Shown: piece after piece, positions 1 through 8,577 of the stretch
Layout of the letters: every line of letters starts with the position of its first letter
Position numbering within the stretch: position 1 is the stretch's first letter
Notes under the pieces: generated by a model
Database searches by the model: none
What the model saw: only the letters and a program-made list of their open reading frames with translations
What the model was told of the DNA's origin: nothing
Source: Lachnospiraceae bacterium
Lineage (GTDB): Bacteria > Bacillota > Clostridia > Lachnospirales > Lachnospiraceae
NCBI GenBank assembly: GCA_017517305.1
Contig: JAFWZV010000021.1
Span: forward strand, 32,473-96,472
Length of the DNA: 64,000 nucleotides
Direction of reading: 5' to 3'
Made by a program: the position numbers and the translations under genes

Positions 1-262
1 TACAACCTTCAAAGTATTCCATTCCTTTGAACTCATCCTTAACTACAGCAATAGCTTCGTCCATATCCTCTCTTGTAAAAATCTGCGATGTCTGATAATT
101 CACTTCTGCATTTTTCACGCTGATAGGTAAGGGAATTATAATTATGCATATCAACACAACAAATGCCACAATAATAAATATACTCACTCCAACTACTATC
201 TTCCCTAAGATACTACCGGTTCTTTTAAGCAATTTATTTTTCTCCAATTTATTTCCTTCCAT
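1..262 (-). CDS. Partial membrane-anchored protein (N-terminal 87 residues)
   Basis: The open frame runs off the left edge, so only the N-terminus is visible. It starts at an ATG (260-262) preceded by an AGAGG ribosome site. Residues about 20-45 form one very hydrophobic segment, after a short Lys-rich cytoplasmic stretch, so the protein is probably a type II membrane protein or has an uncleaved signal anchor. The external part begins around a Gln-Ile-Phe-Thr-Arg-Glu-Asp sequence. I do not recognise the family. It starts 9 bp after the stop of the upstream metallo-hydrolase gene, so the two are very likely co-transcribed. Confidence 0.75.
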   Translation of the reverse strand, partial: MEGNKLEKNKLLKRTGSILGKIVVGVSIFIIVAFVVLICIIIIPLPISVKNAEVNYQTSQIFTREDMDEAIAVVKDEFKGMEYFEGC

Positions 263-271
263 AGTAACCTC

Positions 272-1090
272 TTACATCTCATCTCCACTGTGTATGTAGT
301 GAAGCTTTTCTCCCATAATCTCCTTCATTATAGCAAAAGGCTCTTCACCTGTACAATGCCCTGTATAAAATGCAGTATCCATAGCTTTAAGCTCGGCAGC
401 TATTGCTTTAATATTCTCCACATCCTCATCGCTGTATCCGTTTTTCTTCATAAGGTGAAATCCACTTATAACCATATCCAGCTCACAGCCATACAGCTTT
501 TTAAACTCATCTAAAATATTAAGAATCCCATTATGGGCACAGCCAGAAATTAATACCCTCTTGCCATTATCCTCAATAACCACATACTGCTCATGGCTGA
601 AGTCATCCTGTATGAATGTACCATCAGAAAGCTTCACCGTTAACTCCAAATTCCCTGATGGAAAATGTCTTCTCCCCTTCACACCTGCAAACACGCTTAT
701 CTCATCATCAATTTTTACATTTCCATCAATTAATCTTACCTGAGGCAGCTTAAGAATATCCTTATCTATACCAATATACTTCTCTAATGTGTCATTAGTG
801 TGATAATACTCTCCACCAGCATTACTTTGCATATATATTGCTGCTTTCTCATTAATCTCTGCAAATTTCATAAGCCCACCGGAGTGGTCATAATGTCCAT
901 GGCTAAGCATAGCCATATCAACCTTAGACAAATCCACTCCTAAACTCTTAGCATTTTCGGCAAATGCGTCTGATTGACCTGCATCTATTAAAAGCTTATG
1001 GTTCTTGGTCTCCACATATAAACTAAATCCATGCTCTGAAATTATATTATCTGCCAGTGCAGTGTTTTCCATTAAACATATTATTTTCAT
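272..1090 (-). CDS. Metallo-beta-lactamase-fold metal-dependent hydrolase
   Basis: This is a 272-residue cytoplasmic MBL-fold protein. The metal-binding signature Ser-His-Gly-His-Tyr-Asp-His is at about residues 63-69 (H64, H66, D68, H69), with a GCAHNG element near residue 185 and a GFHL element near 212, which supply further metal ligands. This layout is that of the stand-alone family often annotated as dihydropterin-related phosphate synthase-like or MJ0301/Tflp-like hydrolases. The substrate cannot be deduced from sequence. It lies first in a short operon with the partial membrane protein at the window edge. The start is the ATG at 1090. Confidence 0.85.
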   Translation of the reverse strand: MKIICLMENTALADNIISEHGFSLYVETKNHKLLIDAGQSDAFAENAKSLGVDLSKVDMAMLSHGHYDHSGGLMKFAEINEKAAIYMQSNAGGEYYHTNDTLEKYIGIDKDILKLPQVRLIDGNVKIDDEISVFAGVKGRRHFPSGNLELTVKLSDGTFIQDDFSHEQYVVIEDNGKRVLISGCAHNGILNILDEFKKLYGCELDMVISGFHLMKKNGYSDEDVENIKAIAAELKAMDTAFYTGHCTGEEPFAIMKEIMGEKLHYIHSGDEM

Positions 1091-1164
1091 CTAACATCCC
1101 TCTCATTATATTGCTTTCATAACAGAGTTTTTCAATCATTCGCCAATTATTTTATCACTACACA

Positions 1165-1210
1165 TAAAAATAGGCAAGCAACCCTATTTTAGGTTGTTTG
1201 CCTATTTATT
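1165..1210 (-). terminator. Rho-independent terminator after the lipoprotein gene
   Basis: Arms at 1168-1183 and 1192-1207 form a 16-bp stem with one wobble pair. On the minus strand a T run follows, so it terminates the lipoprotein gene ending at 1215. Confidence 0.8.
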
Positions 1211-1214
1211 AACA

Positions 1215-1607
1215 CTAATTATACTCAATGGTTATAGTAATTCCAGCATCAAATGATTTGGACGATATGGTTATGCTCTCTCCCTTCTTTAACTTGATTT
1301 TTCTCAAATCATCAGCGTTCATGTTAATTCCTTCCCCAATATCTTCCACAAAGCCCTCTGTCACCGATATGACAATATAATCCTTTTTTACCTTCTTTAC
1401 AGTAAGGATACCAAAATTGCTATCGCTTATCACGTCACCTTTTTTAATATCACTGCAAACCGTTTTCTCTTCACCTGAGCCCTGGTCATTCCATTTATTT
1501 TCTGTTATGGTGACTGATCCACCATCCCTCGAATCACTAAATTTATTACACCCAATCAATGCGAATGTTAAGTTTAAACTTAACACTACTAATACTATTC
1601 TTTTCAT
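1215..1607 (-). CDS. Small predicted lipoprotein of unknown function
   Basis: The protein has 130 residues from the ATG at 1605-1607. I prefer this start to an in-frame one 16 codons upstream because a good AGAAAGGA ribosome site precedes it and the protein then opens with a canonical lipoprotein signal (Met-Lys-Arg, hydrophobic core, Leu-Ile-Gly-Cys lipobox at about residue 20). It would be lipidated and tethered to the outer face of the membrane. The remainder (Val/Ile/Lys-rich beta strands) looks like a small beta-sandwich, but I recognise no domain. It is flanked by terminators on both sides, so it is monocistronic. Confidence 0.7.
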   Translation of the reverse strand: MKRIVLVVLSLNLTFALIGCNKFSDSRDGGSVTITENKWNDQGSGEEKTVCSDIKKGDVISDSNFGILTVKKVKKDYIVISVTEGFVEDIGEGINMNADDLRKIKLKKGESITISSKSFDAGITITIEYN

Positions 1608-1706
1608 ATGCCATTCCTTTCTAACTCTTTTTAAATTAATCTTACACAATGTCACATATTAAATATACGAATTTAAAATAATAATTTATGGCATCCCATT
1701 ACAAAT

Positions 1707-1746
1707 TACAAAAATCAGGCACAATCATATAAATCGTACCTGATTT
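1707..1746 (-). terminator. Terminator after the ABC permease gene
   Basis: Arms at 1712-1722 and 1736-1746 pair over 11 bp with one wobble. A T run follows on the minus strand, just downstream of the permease stop at 1758. Confidence 0.75.
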
Positions 1747-1757
1747 CATATTATTTT

Positions 1758-3797
1758 CTACCCCTCTATCTCCACTATTCTCTTACTAGTCCTATAAGTA
1801 GCAAGCATATATCCACCGTAAAGCACTGCCATAAGTGCCGCTGTCACGCAAATTCCCCAGAATGGACTTCCACTAAGGAAGGCCGACATAGCAAATTCCG
1901 CAAACCTCATACCGAATATGGAATGGATTATAGCTACCACAAGAGGAAGTGTAAAGTATACTCCAATCTGAGCAAATAAGGCTTTTCTAAGCATCTTATG
2001 GTCGCTACCAATCTTCTTAAGAATCTCATATCTTCCTGTTGAATCGATGGACTCTGAAAGTGCCTTAAGCGCAAGTAAAGCTGCACTGGCAATTAGGAAT
2101 ACTATACCCATGTAGATAACTATAAATGTAGATAAAAGTGTAAGTCCATTACTTGACTCAACAATAGTTACCTTAGTTCCTATAGTCATAGGTGGCAGAT
2201 AATTTAAATCATCATAATTCATCTCCCAATACTTTCCTGTTACATCAAGAAGTCTTTGCTCAACTTCCTTCTTCTCCTTCTTGCCTTCTACATTAAAGTT
2301 TCCTGCCATAAGATATCCTGAAATCTTACCAGCACCTTCAAGGCTTGCTGCCACCTCATCAGGAACAACAACCACACCTGTATTTGTAGAACCCCCTGAC
2401 ATAACAATAAAGCCATTTTTACATTCCTTAGCTCCAGGCTTTAAGATGTATCCGCCACAGTCTATAGTCTGACCTGCTGCCATAGCATCATCTCTAAACT
2501 GCTTAAAGCTCTCAAAATCGCACACTATCTCATACTCATCAGCACCAAGTTCTATCTCCTTAACCCCATACAAGACTGCCAATCTATTATAATCTGACAC
2601 TGCAATAATATTTTCCTTAGTATCCCATCTTGCTGCTGGAAACTGATCAACTGCCTTAGTATACACATCTCCTAAGCCACTTCCCCAAGTCATATTCTCA
2701 AGCTGATACATAGGAAGCTCCACCATATCATCAGCAGCCCACTGGCTAGTAGGCATACCTTCTTCCTCAACCAACTGACTAACAGGCTTTGTACCTGTCA
2801 TCATTATACTATAGTCAACAGGTGTACTATCCTCCACAATAGTCTGCAAATCATGGGCTATAGAAAAACCTGATGCAAAGGTACATATTGTAACAAAAAG
2901 CATGAGGCAGATAATTGCCATAGTAATAGCTGATGAATTTATACTGTTACAAAACTGTCTTATAACAAATGAATTCAAGTTCTTATTATAAAGCTTCTTA
3001 CAGCCTCTAAGTGCTGATAACAAGAAGCCTGACATGGACCAGAAAATCAATACTGTAGATACCACACCTACTAATATATGTCTGATTAACTCCTCCTGAC
3101 TAATCTCTCCTGTACAAAAGCCTACTCTGTAATATGCATATCCCAAAGCTACCGCAGACACAAGGAAAATAATGGTTGAAATTACCGGATTCTTCAGCAT
3201 CTGCTTCTCTGTTTTCTTCCCTGCTGAAAGAAGGTCAATAAGCTTATATTTTGATATGGATACTCCATGGAACACTATAACCACGAGATAAATCACAGCA
3301 AAGTTAATTGCCGTCTTAAGCAAAGCACCCCCTGACACTGTAAATGCATAGGCACTCATATCAATCTCAAAGAATTTACCCACTATTATTGAAACAAACT
3401 GTGATGCGAATATTCCTATTCCAAGTCCCACCACAAGTGACACAACACCAACTAAGAATGTCTCACTTACAAGAATTTTTGATACCTGTCTCTTATCCAT
3501 ACCAAGGAGCATATATACTCCAAACTCCTTCTTTCTTCTCTTAATAAGGAAGTTGTTAGCATATATAATAAGGAATCCAAGAACAAATGCCACACCTATA
3601 GAAACTCCATCTAAAAGTATTAGCATAAGCTCTATGATATCATATCCGGAACCCGTAATACTTTTTACTACACTTTGATCTCCCACTGAATTAAACACAT
3701 AGAAGATTGCCACACCGATTATAAGTGTAATAAAATACACCACATAATCTCTCATACTTTTTTTAATATTGGCCAAAGCCATCTTAAATGAGCTCAT
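1758..3797 (-). CDS. BceB-like FtsX-family ABC transporter permease
   Basis: The membrane subunit of a peptide-antibiotic sensing/resistance ABC transporter (679 residues). It has ten hydrophobic segments in the Bce arrangement: one N-terminal helix (about 20-40), two groups of FtsX helices, a large extracellular domain (roughly residues 315-530) between membrane segments 7 and 8, and three C-terminal helices. The start is the ATG at 3795-3797; the GTG three codons upstream lies inside the AGGAGGTGAG ribosome site and is unlikely to be used. It overlaps the ATPase gene by 14 bp, indicating translational coupling. BceB-type permeases recognise bacitracin or lantibiotic complexes and also relay the signal to the cognate kinase; the actual ligand here is unknown. 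Confidence 0.88.
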   Translation of the reverse strand: MSSFKMALANIKKSMRDYVVYFITLIIGVAIFYVFNSVGDQSVVKSITGSGYDIIELMLILLDGVSIGVAFVLGFLIIYANNFLIKRRKKEFGVYMLLGMDKRQVSKILVSETFLVGVVSLVVGLGIGIFASQFVSIIVGKFFEIDMSAYAFTVSGGALLKTAINFAVIYLVVIVFHGVSISKYKLIDLLSAGKKTEKQMLKNPVISTIIFLVSAVALGYAYYRVGFCTGEISQEELIRHILVGVVSTVLIFWSMSGFLLSALRGCKKLYNKNLNSFVIRQFCNSINSSAITMAIICLMLFVTICTFASGFSIAHDLQTIVEDSTPVDYSIMMTGTKPVSQLVEEEGMPTSQWAADDMVELPMYQLENMTWGSGLGDVYTKAVDQFPAARWDTKENIIAVSDYNRLAVLYGVKEIELGADEYEIVCDFESFKQFRDDAMAAGQTIDCGGYILKPGAKECKNGFIVMSGGSTNTGVVVVPDEVAASLEGAGKISGYLMAGNFNVEGKKEKKEVEQRLLDVTGKYWEMNYDDLNYLPPMTIGTKVTIVESSNGLTLLSTFIVIYMGIVFLIASAALLALKALSESIDSTGRYEILKKIGSDHKMLRKALFAQIGVYFTLPLVVAIIHSIFGMRFAEFAMSAFLSGSPFWGICVTAALMAVLYGGYMLATYRTSKRIVEIEG

Positions 3798-4554
3798 CCA
3801 TCTCACCTCCTAAGAGTGTTACCACCTGGATGATTCTATTAAAGAAATCCTTCTTAGATTCCCCTGACTCACGCTTTAGCTCTGTGAAAATTTTTCCATC
3901 CTTAATAAATATAATTCTAGATGCATAGCTGGCTGTAAATGCATCATGTGTAACCATAAGTATTGTGGCTTCAAGCTCCTTATTCAGGGTTTTAAAGCTA
4001 TCAAGAAGCATTCTTGAAGCCTTAGAGTCAAGTGCTCCTGTAGGCTCATCAGCTAATATTAGCTTAGGGTTGGTTACAACAGCCCTGGCACAGGCAACTC
4101 TCTGCTTTTGTCCTCCAGACATCTGATAAGGGTACTTCTTTAAAACCTCAGTTATCCCCAGCTTGGTCGCCACTTCCTTAACTCTTTTATCAATCTCAGA
4201 GGCTCCAACCTTCTGAATAGAAAGTGCAAGGGCAATATTCTCATAAGCTGTCATAGTATCCAAGAGATTAAAGTCCTGGAATACAAAGCCAAGCTCATCT
4301 CTTCTGAACTTATTTAAAGCTGTCTTCTTAAGTGTTGTAATGTCATTGCCATTAACAAGGATACTTCCCCCTGTAACCTTATCAATAGTTGAAATACAAT
4401 TAAGAAGTGTAGTCTTACCACTTCCGCTGGCACCCATGATTCCAACAAACTCTCCCTTTTCTACCAAAAAGCTTATGTCATCAAGAGCCTTGGTAAGACT
4501 TCCCTTATTTCCGTAATATTTCTCTACATTTGTTACCTGTAATACTGTACTCAT
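3784..4554 (-). CDS. BceA-like ABC transporter ATP-binding protein
   Basis: The 256-residue ATPase partner of the downstream permease. It shows a Walker A GASGSGKTT near residue 40, a Q-loop (VFQDFNLLD), an ABC signature Met-Ser-Gly-Gly-Gln-Lys-Gln-Arg, Walker B LILADEPTGALD and an H-loop VTHD, all intact. The start is placed at the ATG 4552-4554, after a GGAGGAG ribosome site; an 18-codon upstream extension encodes a hydrophobic tail without a ribosome site and is rejected. It belongs to the MacB/LolD-like clade used by antimicrobial-peptide transporters. Expression is probably controlled by the response regulator encoded upstream, through the inverted repeat at 4682-4703. Confidence 0.92.
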   Translation of the reverse strand: MSTVLQVTNVEKYYGNKGSLTKALDDISFLVEKGEFVGIMGASGSGKTTLLNCISTIDKVTGGSILVNGNDITTLKKTALNKFRRDELGFVFQDFNLLDTMTAYENIALALSIQKVGASEIDKRVKEVATKLGITEVLKKYPYQMSGGQKQRVACARAVVTNPKLILADEPTGALDSKASRMLLDSFKTLNKELEATILMVTHDAFTASYASRIIFIKDGKIFTELKRESGESKKDFFNRIIQVVTLLGGEMDELI

Positions 4555-4673
4555 TTTTCTCCTCCATAATAAATACGCTAATAATAGATACATAAATATA
4601 AGGCACATATAGGCTGTTGCCTACCCTACATACTCATAATATTACAAATCCCCAAGTGTATCCATTTCCTAAA

Positions 4674-4703
4674 CTTACAATAACCTTACGATTTCGTAAG
4701 GTT
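4674..4703 (-). promoter_or_regulatory. Predicted response-regulator operator for the ABC operon
   Basis: A perfect inverted repeat with 10-bp arms (4682-4703, arms ACCTTACGA/TCGTAAGGT) is followed 11 bp away by a third half-site, CTTACA at 4674-4679. The same arrangement with the same 11-bp phase occurs upstream of the response-regulator gene (6561-6590). There is no T run, so it is not a terminator. The position, 120 bp before the ATPase start and next to a weak promoter, suits activation by the OmpR-family regulator; this is inference. Confidence 0.6.
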
Positions 4704-4710
4704 ATCATAA

Positions 4711-5724
4711 TTACTCAGTCATTTGAACCATATCAGAAAGCGGAAATACAATAGTCACTGTAGTTCCCTGACCTTCCTCTGATTCAATTCCAATATTGTG
4801 CTCCAGTCTATCACATAGCTTCTTACAAAGGTAAAGACCAATTCCTGTGGAGTTCTTACCCGCTCTGCCATTACTTCCGGTAAAGCCCTTATCAAATACC
4901 CTGGAGGTCTCTGAGGACTTAATTCCGCAACCATTATCCTTTATGTGTAACAGTACTGCATTATCCTTCTTCTGGCTATAAATCTCCAGACGAAGCTTAC
5001 CCTCTTCGCCGTACTTGATGCTGTTGTCAATTAACTGTCCTAGGATAAATTCCAACCATTTGCTATCACTGTATATACTCTGCTCTAAATCATGAAGGTC
5101 AATGCTAGCCCTCATATTTCTAAGTGCTTTCTTGCGCTTAAGAATAGCCTCCTGTACTATCTTCTCTAGGTTAACCTCATTAATCAGATAATCCTTCTCC
5201 ACATCATTGCTTCTTGCGTAGAAAAGGGCCTGCTCCACATACCCCTCTAAGCGACCTAGTTCCTCCTCAATCCCTAAGTCCTGCTCCTTATGATTTGCCA
5301 GAATCATTTTCATGGTAGCTATAGGAAGCTTAATCTCATGCACCCAGCTTTCTATGTACTCCTTGTACTCCTTAGAGCTTCTTCTATGCTTAGAAACTCT
5401 CTCATTCATACTGACCTCCATGTCATAGAGAATTTCCTTAAATCGCTTTTCCTCCTGAACATCCCCCTGTTCTAAAAGCTCACATAGAAGATATTTCTTA
5501 TCTAAGTCCTTCATTAAATTATCTATATGCTGAAAATATTTTGCCCACCTTTTGTAATCCACATAGGTTCCAAGAAAGAATGCAAATGCACAGGCTACTG
5601 CCACATAGACCATAAGCCAGCCACTGCCCTTTATGGTAAGCAAAAATATCTCTATAGAGCAAAGCAGGCAGGCAAATATAGCCACCCACATTTTATGCTC
5701 CCTTAAGTACTGTCCATATCTCAT
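4711..5724 (-). CDS. BceS-like intramembrane-sensing histidine kinase
   Basis: A 337-residue sensor kinase with two N-terminal membrane helices (about 13-32 and 36-52) and almost no extracellular loop, the hallmark of kinases that sense through a BceAB transporter. The phospho-acceptor His lies in the Trp-Val-His-Glu-Ile-Lys-Leu-Pro motif (about residue 129). The N box (QLIDNSIKYG), G1 (DNGCGIK) and G2 (NSTGIGLYLCK) of the ATPase domain are intact. The start codon overlaps the response-regulator stop by 4 bp (ATGA). It should phosphorylate the upstream-encoded regulator and control the ABC operon downstream. Confidence 0.92.
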   Translation of the reverse strand: MRYGQYLREHKMWVAIFACLLCSIEIFLLTIKGSGWLMVYVAVACAFAFFLGTYVDYKRWAKYFQHIDNLMKDLDKKYLLCELLEQGDVQEEKRFKEILYDMEVSMNERVSKHRRSSKEYKEYIESWVHEIKLPIATMKMILANHKEQDLGIEEELGRLEGYVEQALFYARSNDVEKDYLINEVNLEKIVQEAILKRKKALRNMRASIDLHDLEQSIYSDSKWLEFILGQLIDNSIKYGEEGKLRLEIYSQKKDNAVLLHIKDNGCGIKSSETSRVFDKGFTGSNGRAGKNSTGIGLYLCKKLCDRLEHNIGIESEEGQGTTVTIVFPLSDMVQMTE

Positions 5725-6452
5725 ATAAGCTGGTACCCCATTCCTCGCTTAGTTACAATTGCTCCCACTATTCCAATATCCTCAAGCTTACCCTTAAGTC
5801 TGGTCATATTCACTGTGAGAGTGTTATCGTCTACAAACATACACTCATCCCAAAGTGCATTAATAATATCATCTCTTGATACAATTTCTCCTTGGCGCTT
5901 ACTTAGAACTCGAAGTATCTGTATCTCATTCTTAGACAAATCTGCTACCATATCTCCATTTGTAATTCGACCCTTTAAAACCTCAAATGTAAAGCTTTGA
6001 TTTACCTCATTGCCATCAGCATCAGTTACAGTTTGGCTTATCCTTAATTCATCTGAAGCTGCTTGCTCCTTATAGGTCCTTCTAAGTACCGATTCCATAT
6101 GAGCTATAAGTATCTGCGGGTTAAATGGCTTAGCCACGAAATCATCAGCTCCGTTATTTATAGCCATTAGCTCTGTCAGCTCATCATTCTTGCTGGTTAT
6201 CATAATAACCGGTACCTCTGAGGTTGCTCTAAACTGCTTACAGACATGAAGACCATCCACTCCGGGAAGACCTATATCAAGAAGCAACAGATGTAAATTC
6301 TCATCCAACAAAAGCTTAATTAACTCATCTGCCCTCTTACCCTCATATTCACTCGGGGCAATCAGCCTTGCCTCATATCCATTTGATGTGAGGAAATATG
6401 TAAGCTCTCTCCCTAAAGCCTCATCATCCTCTAATATTCCAATCTTTCTCAT
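5721..6452 (-). CDS. OmpR-family response regulator (BceR-like)
   Basis: A 243-residue regulator. The receiver domain shows acidic residues EDD near 8-10, the phospho-acceptor Asp in LLLLDIGLPG (about residue 58), a conserved Thr/Ser (MITSKND) and Lys in FVAKPFNP. The C-terminal winged-helix domain ends in a typical TKRGMGYQL segment. It is the first gene of the two-component operon, with an ATGA overlap to the kinase gene. Its promoter (6487-6515) and an upstream operator-like repeat (6561-6590) matching the one before the ABC operon suggest autoregulation. Confidence 0.93.
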   Translation of the reverse strand: MRKIGILEDDEALGRELTYFLTSNGYEARLIAPSEYEGKRADELIKLLLDENLHLLLLDIGLPGVDGLHVCKQFRATSEVPVIMITSKNDELTELMAINNGADDFVAKPFNPQILIAHMESVLRRTYKEQAASDELRISQTVTDADGNEVNQSFTFEVLKGRITNGDMVADLSKNEIQILRVLSKRQGEIVSRDDIINALWDECMFVDDNTLTVNMTRLKGKLEDIGIVGAIVTKRGMGYQLI

Positions 6453-6486
6453 ATTATCCCCCTATGATTCCTGATTTTATCGACTA

Positions 6487-6515
6487 ATTATATCAACTCC
6501 CTATAGTTTCCACAA
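6487..6515 (-). promoter_or_regulatory. Promoter of the two-component operon
   Basis: On the minus strand, -35 TTGTGG (6510-6515) and -10 TATAAT (6487-6492) are separated by 17 bp, 35 bp upstream of the response-regulator start. The operator-like repeat lies about 45 bp upstream of the -35. Confidence 0.65.
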
Positions 6516-6560
6516 GTAAATTTAGGTTACCTTTTATAAGCTTAAGTACCATTTATTAAT

Positions 6561-6590
6561 CTTACATTTACCTTACAATGTTGTAAGGTT
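6561..6590 (-). promoter_or_regulatory. Predicted autoregulatory operator of the response regulator
   Basis: An inverted repeat with arms ACCTTACAA/TTGTAAGGT (6570-6589) has an additional CTTACA half-site at 6561-6566, phased 11 bp from the repeat. The arrangement duplicates that at 4674-4703. Confidence 0.6.
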
Positions 6591-6600
6591 GAAAAAATAT

Positions 6601-8577
6601 TTACAAGTCTAATATATCCTTATTCTCATCCCATCCGGCACATAAATTGCCATTTGGATGAAATACCATCTCATATATATAGGACATATTCTTAATTCTC
6701 TCCTCCTCTAGACACTTTAGGTTAGCCCTTTCAGATACCATTGATATATTCTTGTAATTGTACATCTCAATATAATAATAGTGTCCCCTTACACTGTTAA
6801 AGGGTTGAAATTCAACATCCTGGTCTATGGACTTCCATAGGCTATTCATCAATATTCTATTGCCTGATGAATACTCCTTCTTCTCAATATTTTGGGATGT
6901 CTCCTCATTAAAGGACATCATCTCCCTAAATACCACATGCTTGCACCCCAGAGTTGATACATAGTCCATATACCTTTTCATCTCTTCAACACTATCTATT
7001 CCGTCCCTACCTATAATACAGTTAAATCTTGTTCTCACATTATTCTTCTCCAGATAAGCGATGGCAGTCTTAAGCTCTTCAAAGCTGGTCATTGATTCCC
7101 TAAATCTCATAATATGCTGCACTATCTTTTCATCATAATGTGGTCTGCTAAAATTCACATGGGATATACCAGCATCTATAATCTCATCCATATGCTCCAA
7201 AATATCAGTTCCATTAGTTGTAATAACTGTTTTCCTAAACTTATACTTTTTAAGCAGCTTCATCACTCCTGAAAATGCAGGCGATATAAGTGGCTCTCCA
7301 CCGGTAACAGACACACTAGGATTGTATGGTCTGATTTTCTCTAGGACATAATCCAATCGCTGAATATATTTATCCACCTCAGTTATTTTTCCACATTTTA
7401 CAATTCGACCTGTGTTTTCAGTTTTAATCTGTTCGATACAAAACCTACAGTCTGCATTACAGTAATCGTCTATAAAAATAGTGAAATTAAAGTTGCGATA
7501 AAGTTGTGCTTCCCCTTCCTTAAAAGGAATCCACTCATGGTCCATAGGGTCAAACACATCATAATCATAATCTCTTTCTCTGTGAAATCCATGAATTCTC
7601 TTATGTGTCGCAAAGGCATCCACAAATTCCTGAAAACTGTAATCCGCTCCGAAGCAGCCACCTCCCGAATAAACGCCACTACCAGAATAAATAAAAGGTG
7701 CAACATAATCCTTCAACAAATCCCTTCGCAAAGAAAGAACAGTAAAATGCTGTCTATGCATACACACATTAACATAAAGGTCACACTTTAACCTTCTCAT
7801 AGCCATATTAAGAATGAGAGTACATGGACATCCACCTTGGAGAAATGCAATCCTCACTCCTTTACTATCCTTTATAGCCACATGGTCAATGCATTTTTCT
7901 GCATGAATAAGCTCCCTTTCATATATTTGTCTTAAGCCTTGTTCCTTGTCTTCAGAAAGCTTTACATCTTCATCCTCTACTGACAGATGCTCATAATAAA
8001 GTTTAAAATGTTCTAAAGGCTTGTGAGAAAAATGAATATACTGATATCTTATAACAGAGTACAAATCCTTTTCTTCAGGTATAAGCTTCTCTGTATATAA
8101 AGCAATATCCTCTATACTCCTTCTGTAGCAATTAAAATACTCTCCTACTTTTCTAACCACAGCCCCTTCAGTAAGATAGATTCTACTTCCATTATCTGTC
8201 CACTTTTCTCTATAATCATTAAGCTTTGTTGTGTTTCCCAAATAGACAAAGCTCTTATTAACACTATAAAGATATTCCAAGCTATACTCATTAATAGAAG
8301 GACATAGAATTATTACCTCCTGGGCCCAGTCCACCTCCTGCAGTTTACCTGTAACATCAAAATTAACACTATGTCTGTCTGTAAATATAAGCTTGAAATC
8401 TCCTCTCATCATTTTAACTATGAGAGCTGCTGCCATAAGATTATCAGGTTCTCTTTCTACGAAAATCAATCTATTGATATTCTCGCCAAGACTTCCCTCT
8501 CCTCTTATGTCAAGCTGACCAAAGCCTCTATACTCTTTTCTTTTTTCAGTTTTTCTCCTTTGCTTACCTGTAGCCAT
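6601..8577 (-). CDS. Radical SAM protein with degenerate DHH/DHHA1-like N-terminal region
   Basis: A 658-residue two-part protein. The C-terminal part (from about 360) is a radical SAM domain: Cys-Asn-Ala-Asp-Cys-Arg-Phe-Cys near residue 373 for the [4Fe-4S] cluster, and a VTGGEP SAM-binding element. It is clearly paralogous to the neighbouring 353-residue protein through to the shared tail (FHPNGNLCxxW). The N-terminal 350 residues resemble a DHH phosphoesterase: a DNLMAAALIVK stretch in place of the DxDGxxAA motif, a GNTT stretch where DHH would fall, and a GGGCFGADYSF element like the DHHA1 GGGHxxAAG motif. Key Asp/His ligands are absent, so this part may bind rather than cleave. The domain assignment is inference. 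The gene starts within the end of the preceding gene (14-bp overlap) and ends the operon. The substrate is unknown. Confidence 0.82.
   Translation of the reverse strand: MATGKQRRKTEKRKEYRGFGQLDIRGEGSLGENINRLIFVEREPDNLMAAALIVKMMRGDFKLIFTDRHSVNFDVTGKLQEVDWAQEVIILCPSINEYSLEYLYSVNKSFVYLGNTTKLNDYREKWTDNGSRIYLTEGAVVRKVGEYFNCYRRSIEDIALYTEKLIPEEKDLYSVIRYQYIHFSHKPLEHFKLYYEHLSVEDEDVKLSEDKEQGLRQIYERELIHAEKCIDHVAIKDSKGVRIAFLQGGCPCTLILNMAMRRLKCDLYVNVCMHRQHFTVLSLRRDLLKDYVAPFIYSGSGVYSGGGCFGADYSFQEFVDAFATHKRIHGFHRERDYDYDVFDPMDHEWIPFKEGEAQLYRNFNFTIFIDDYCNADCRFCIEQIKTENTGRIVKCGKITEVDKYIQRLDYVLEKIRPYNPSVSVTGGEPLISPAFSGVMKLLKKYKFRKTVITTNGTDILEHMDEIIDAGISHVNFSRPHYDEKIVQHIMRFRESMTSFEELKTAIAYLEKNNVRTRFNCIIGRDGIDSVEEMKRYMDYVSTLGCKHVVFREMMSFNEETSQNIEKKEYSSGNRILMNSLWKSIDQDVEFQPFNSVRGHYYYIEMYNYKNISMVSERANLKCLEEERIKNMSYIYEMVFHPNGNLCAGWDENKDILDL

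Noticed and set aside
4674-4703. Terminator between the kinase and ABC ATPase genes
   Set aside because: The hairpin has no T run and is duplicated in front of the regulator gene, so an operator is more likely.
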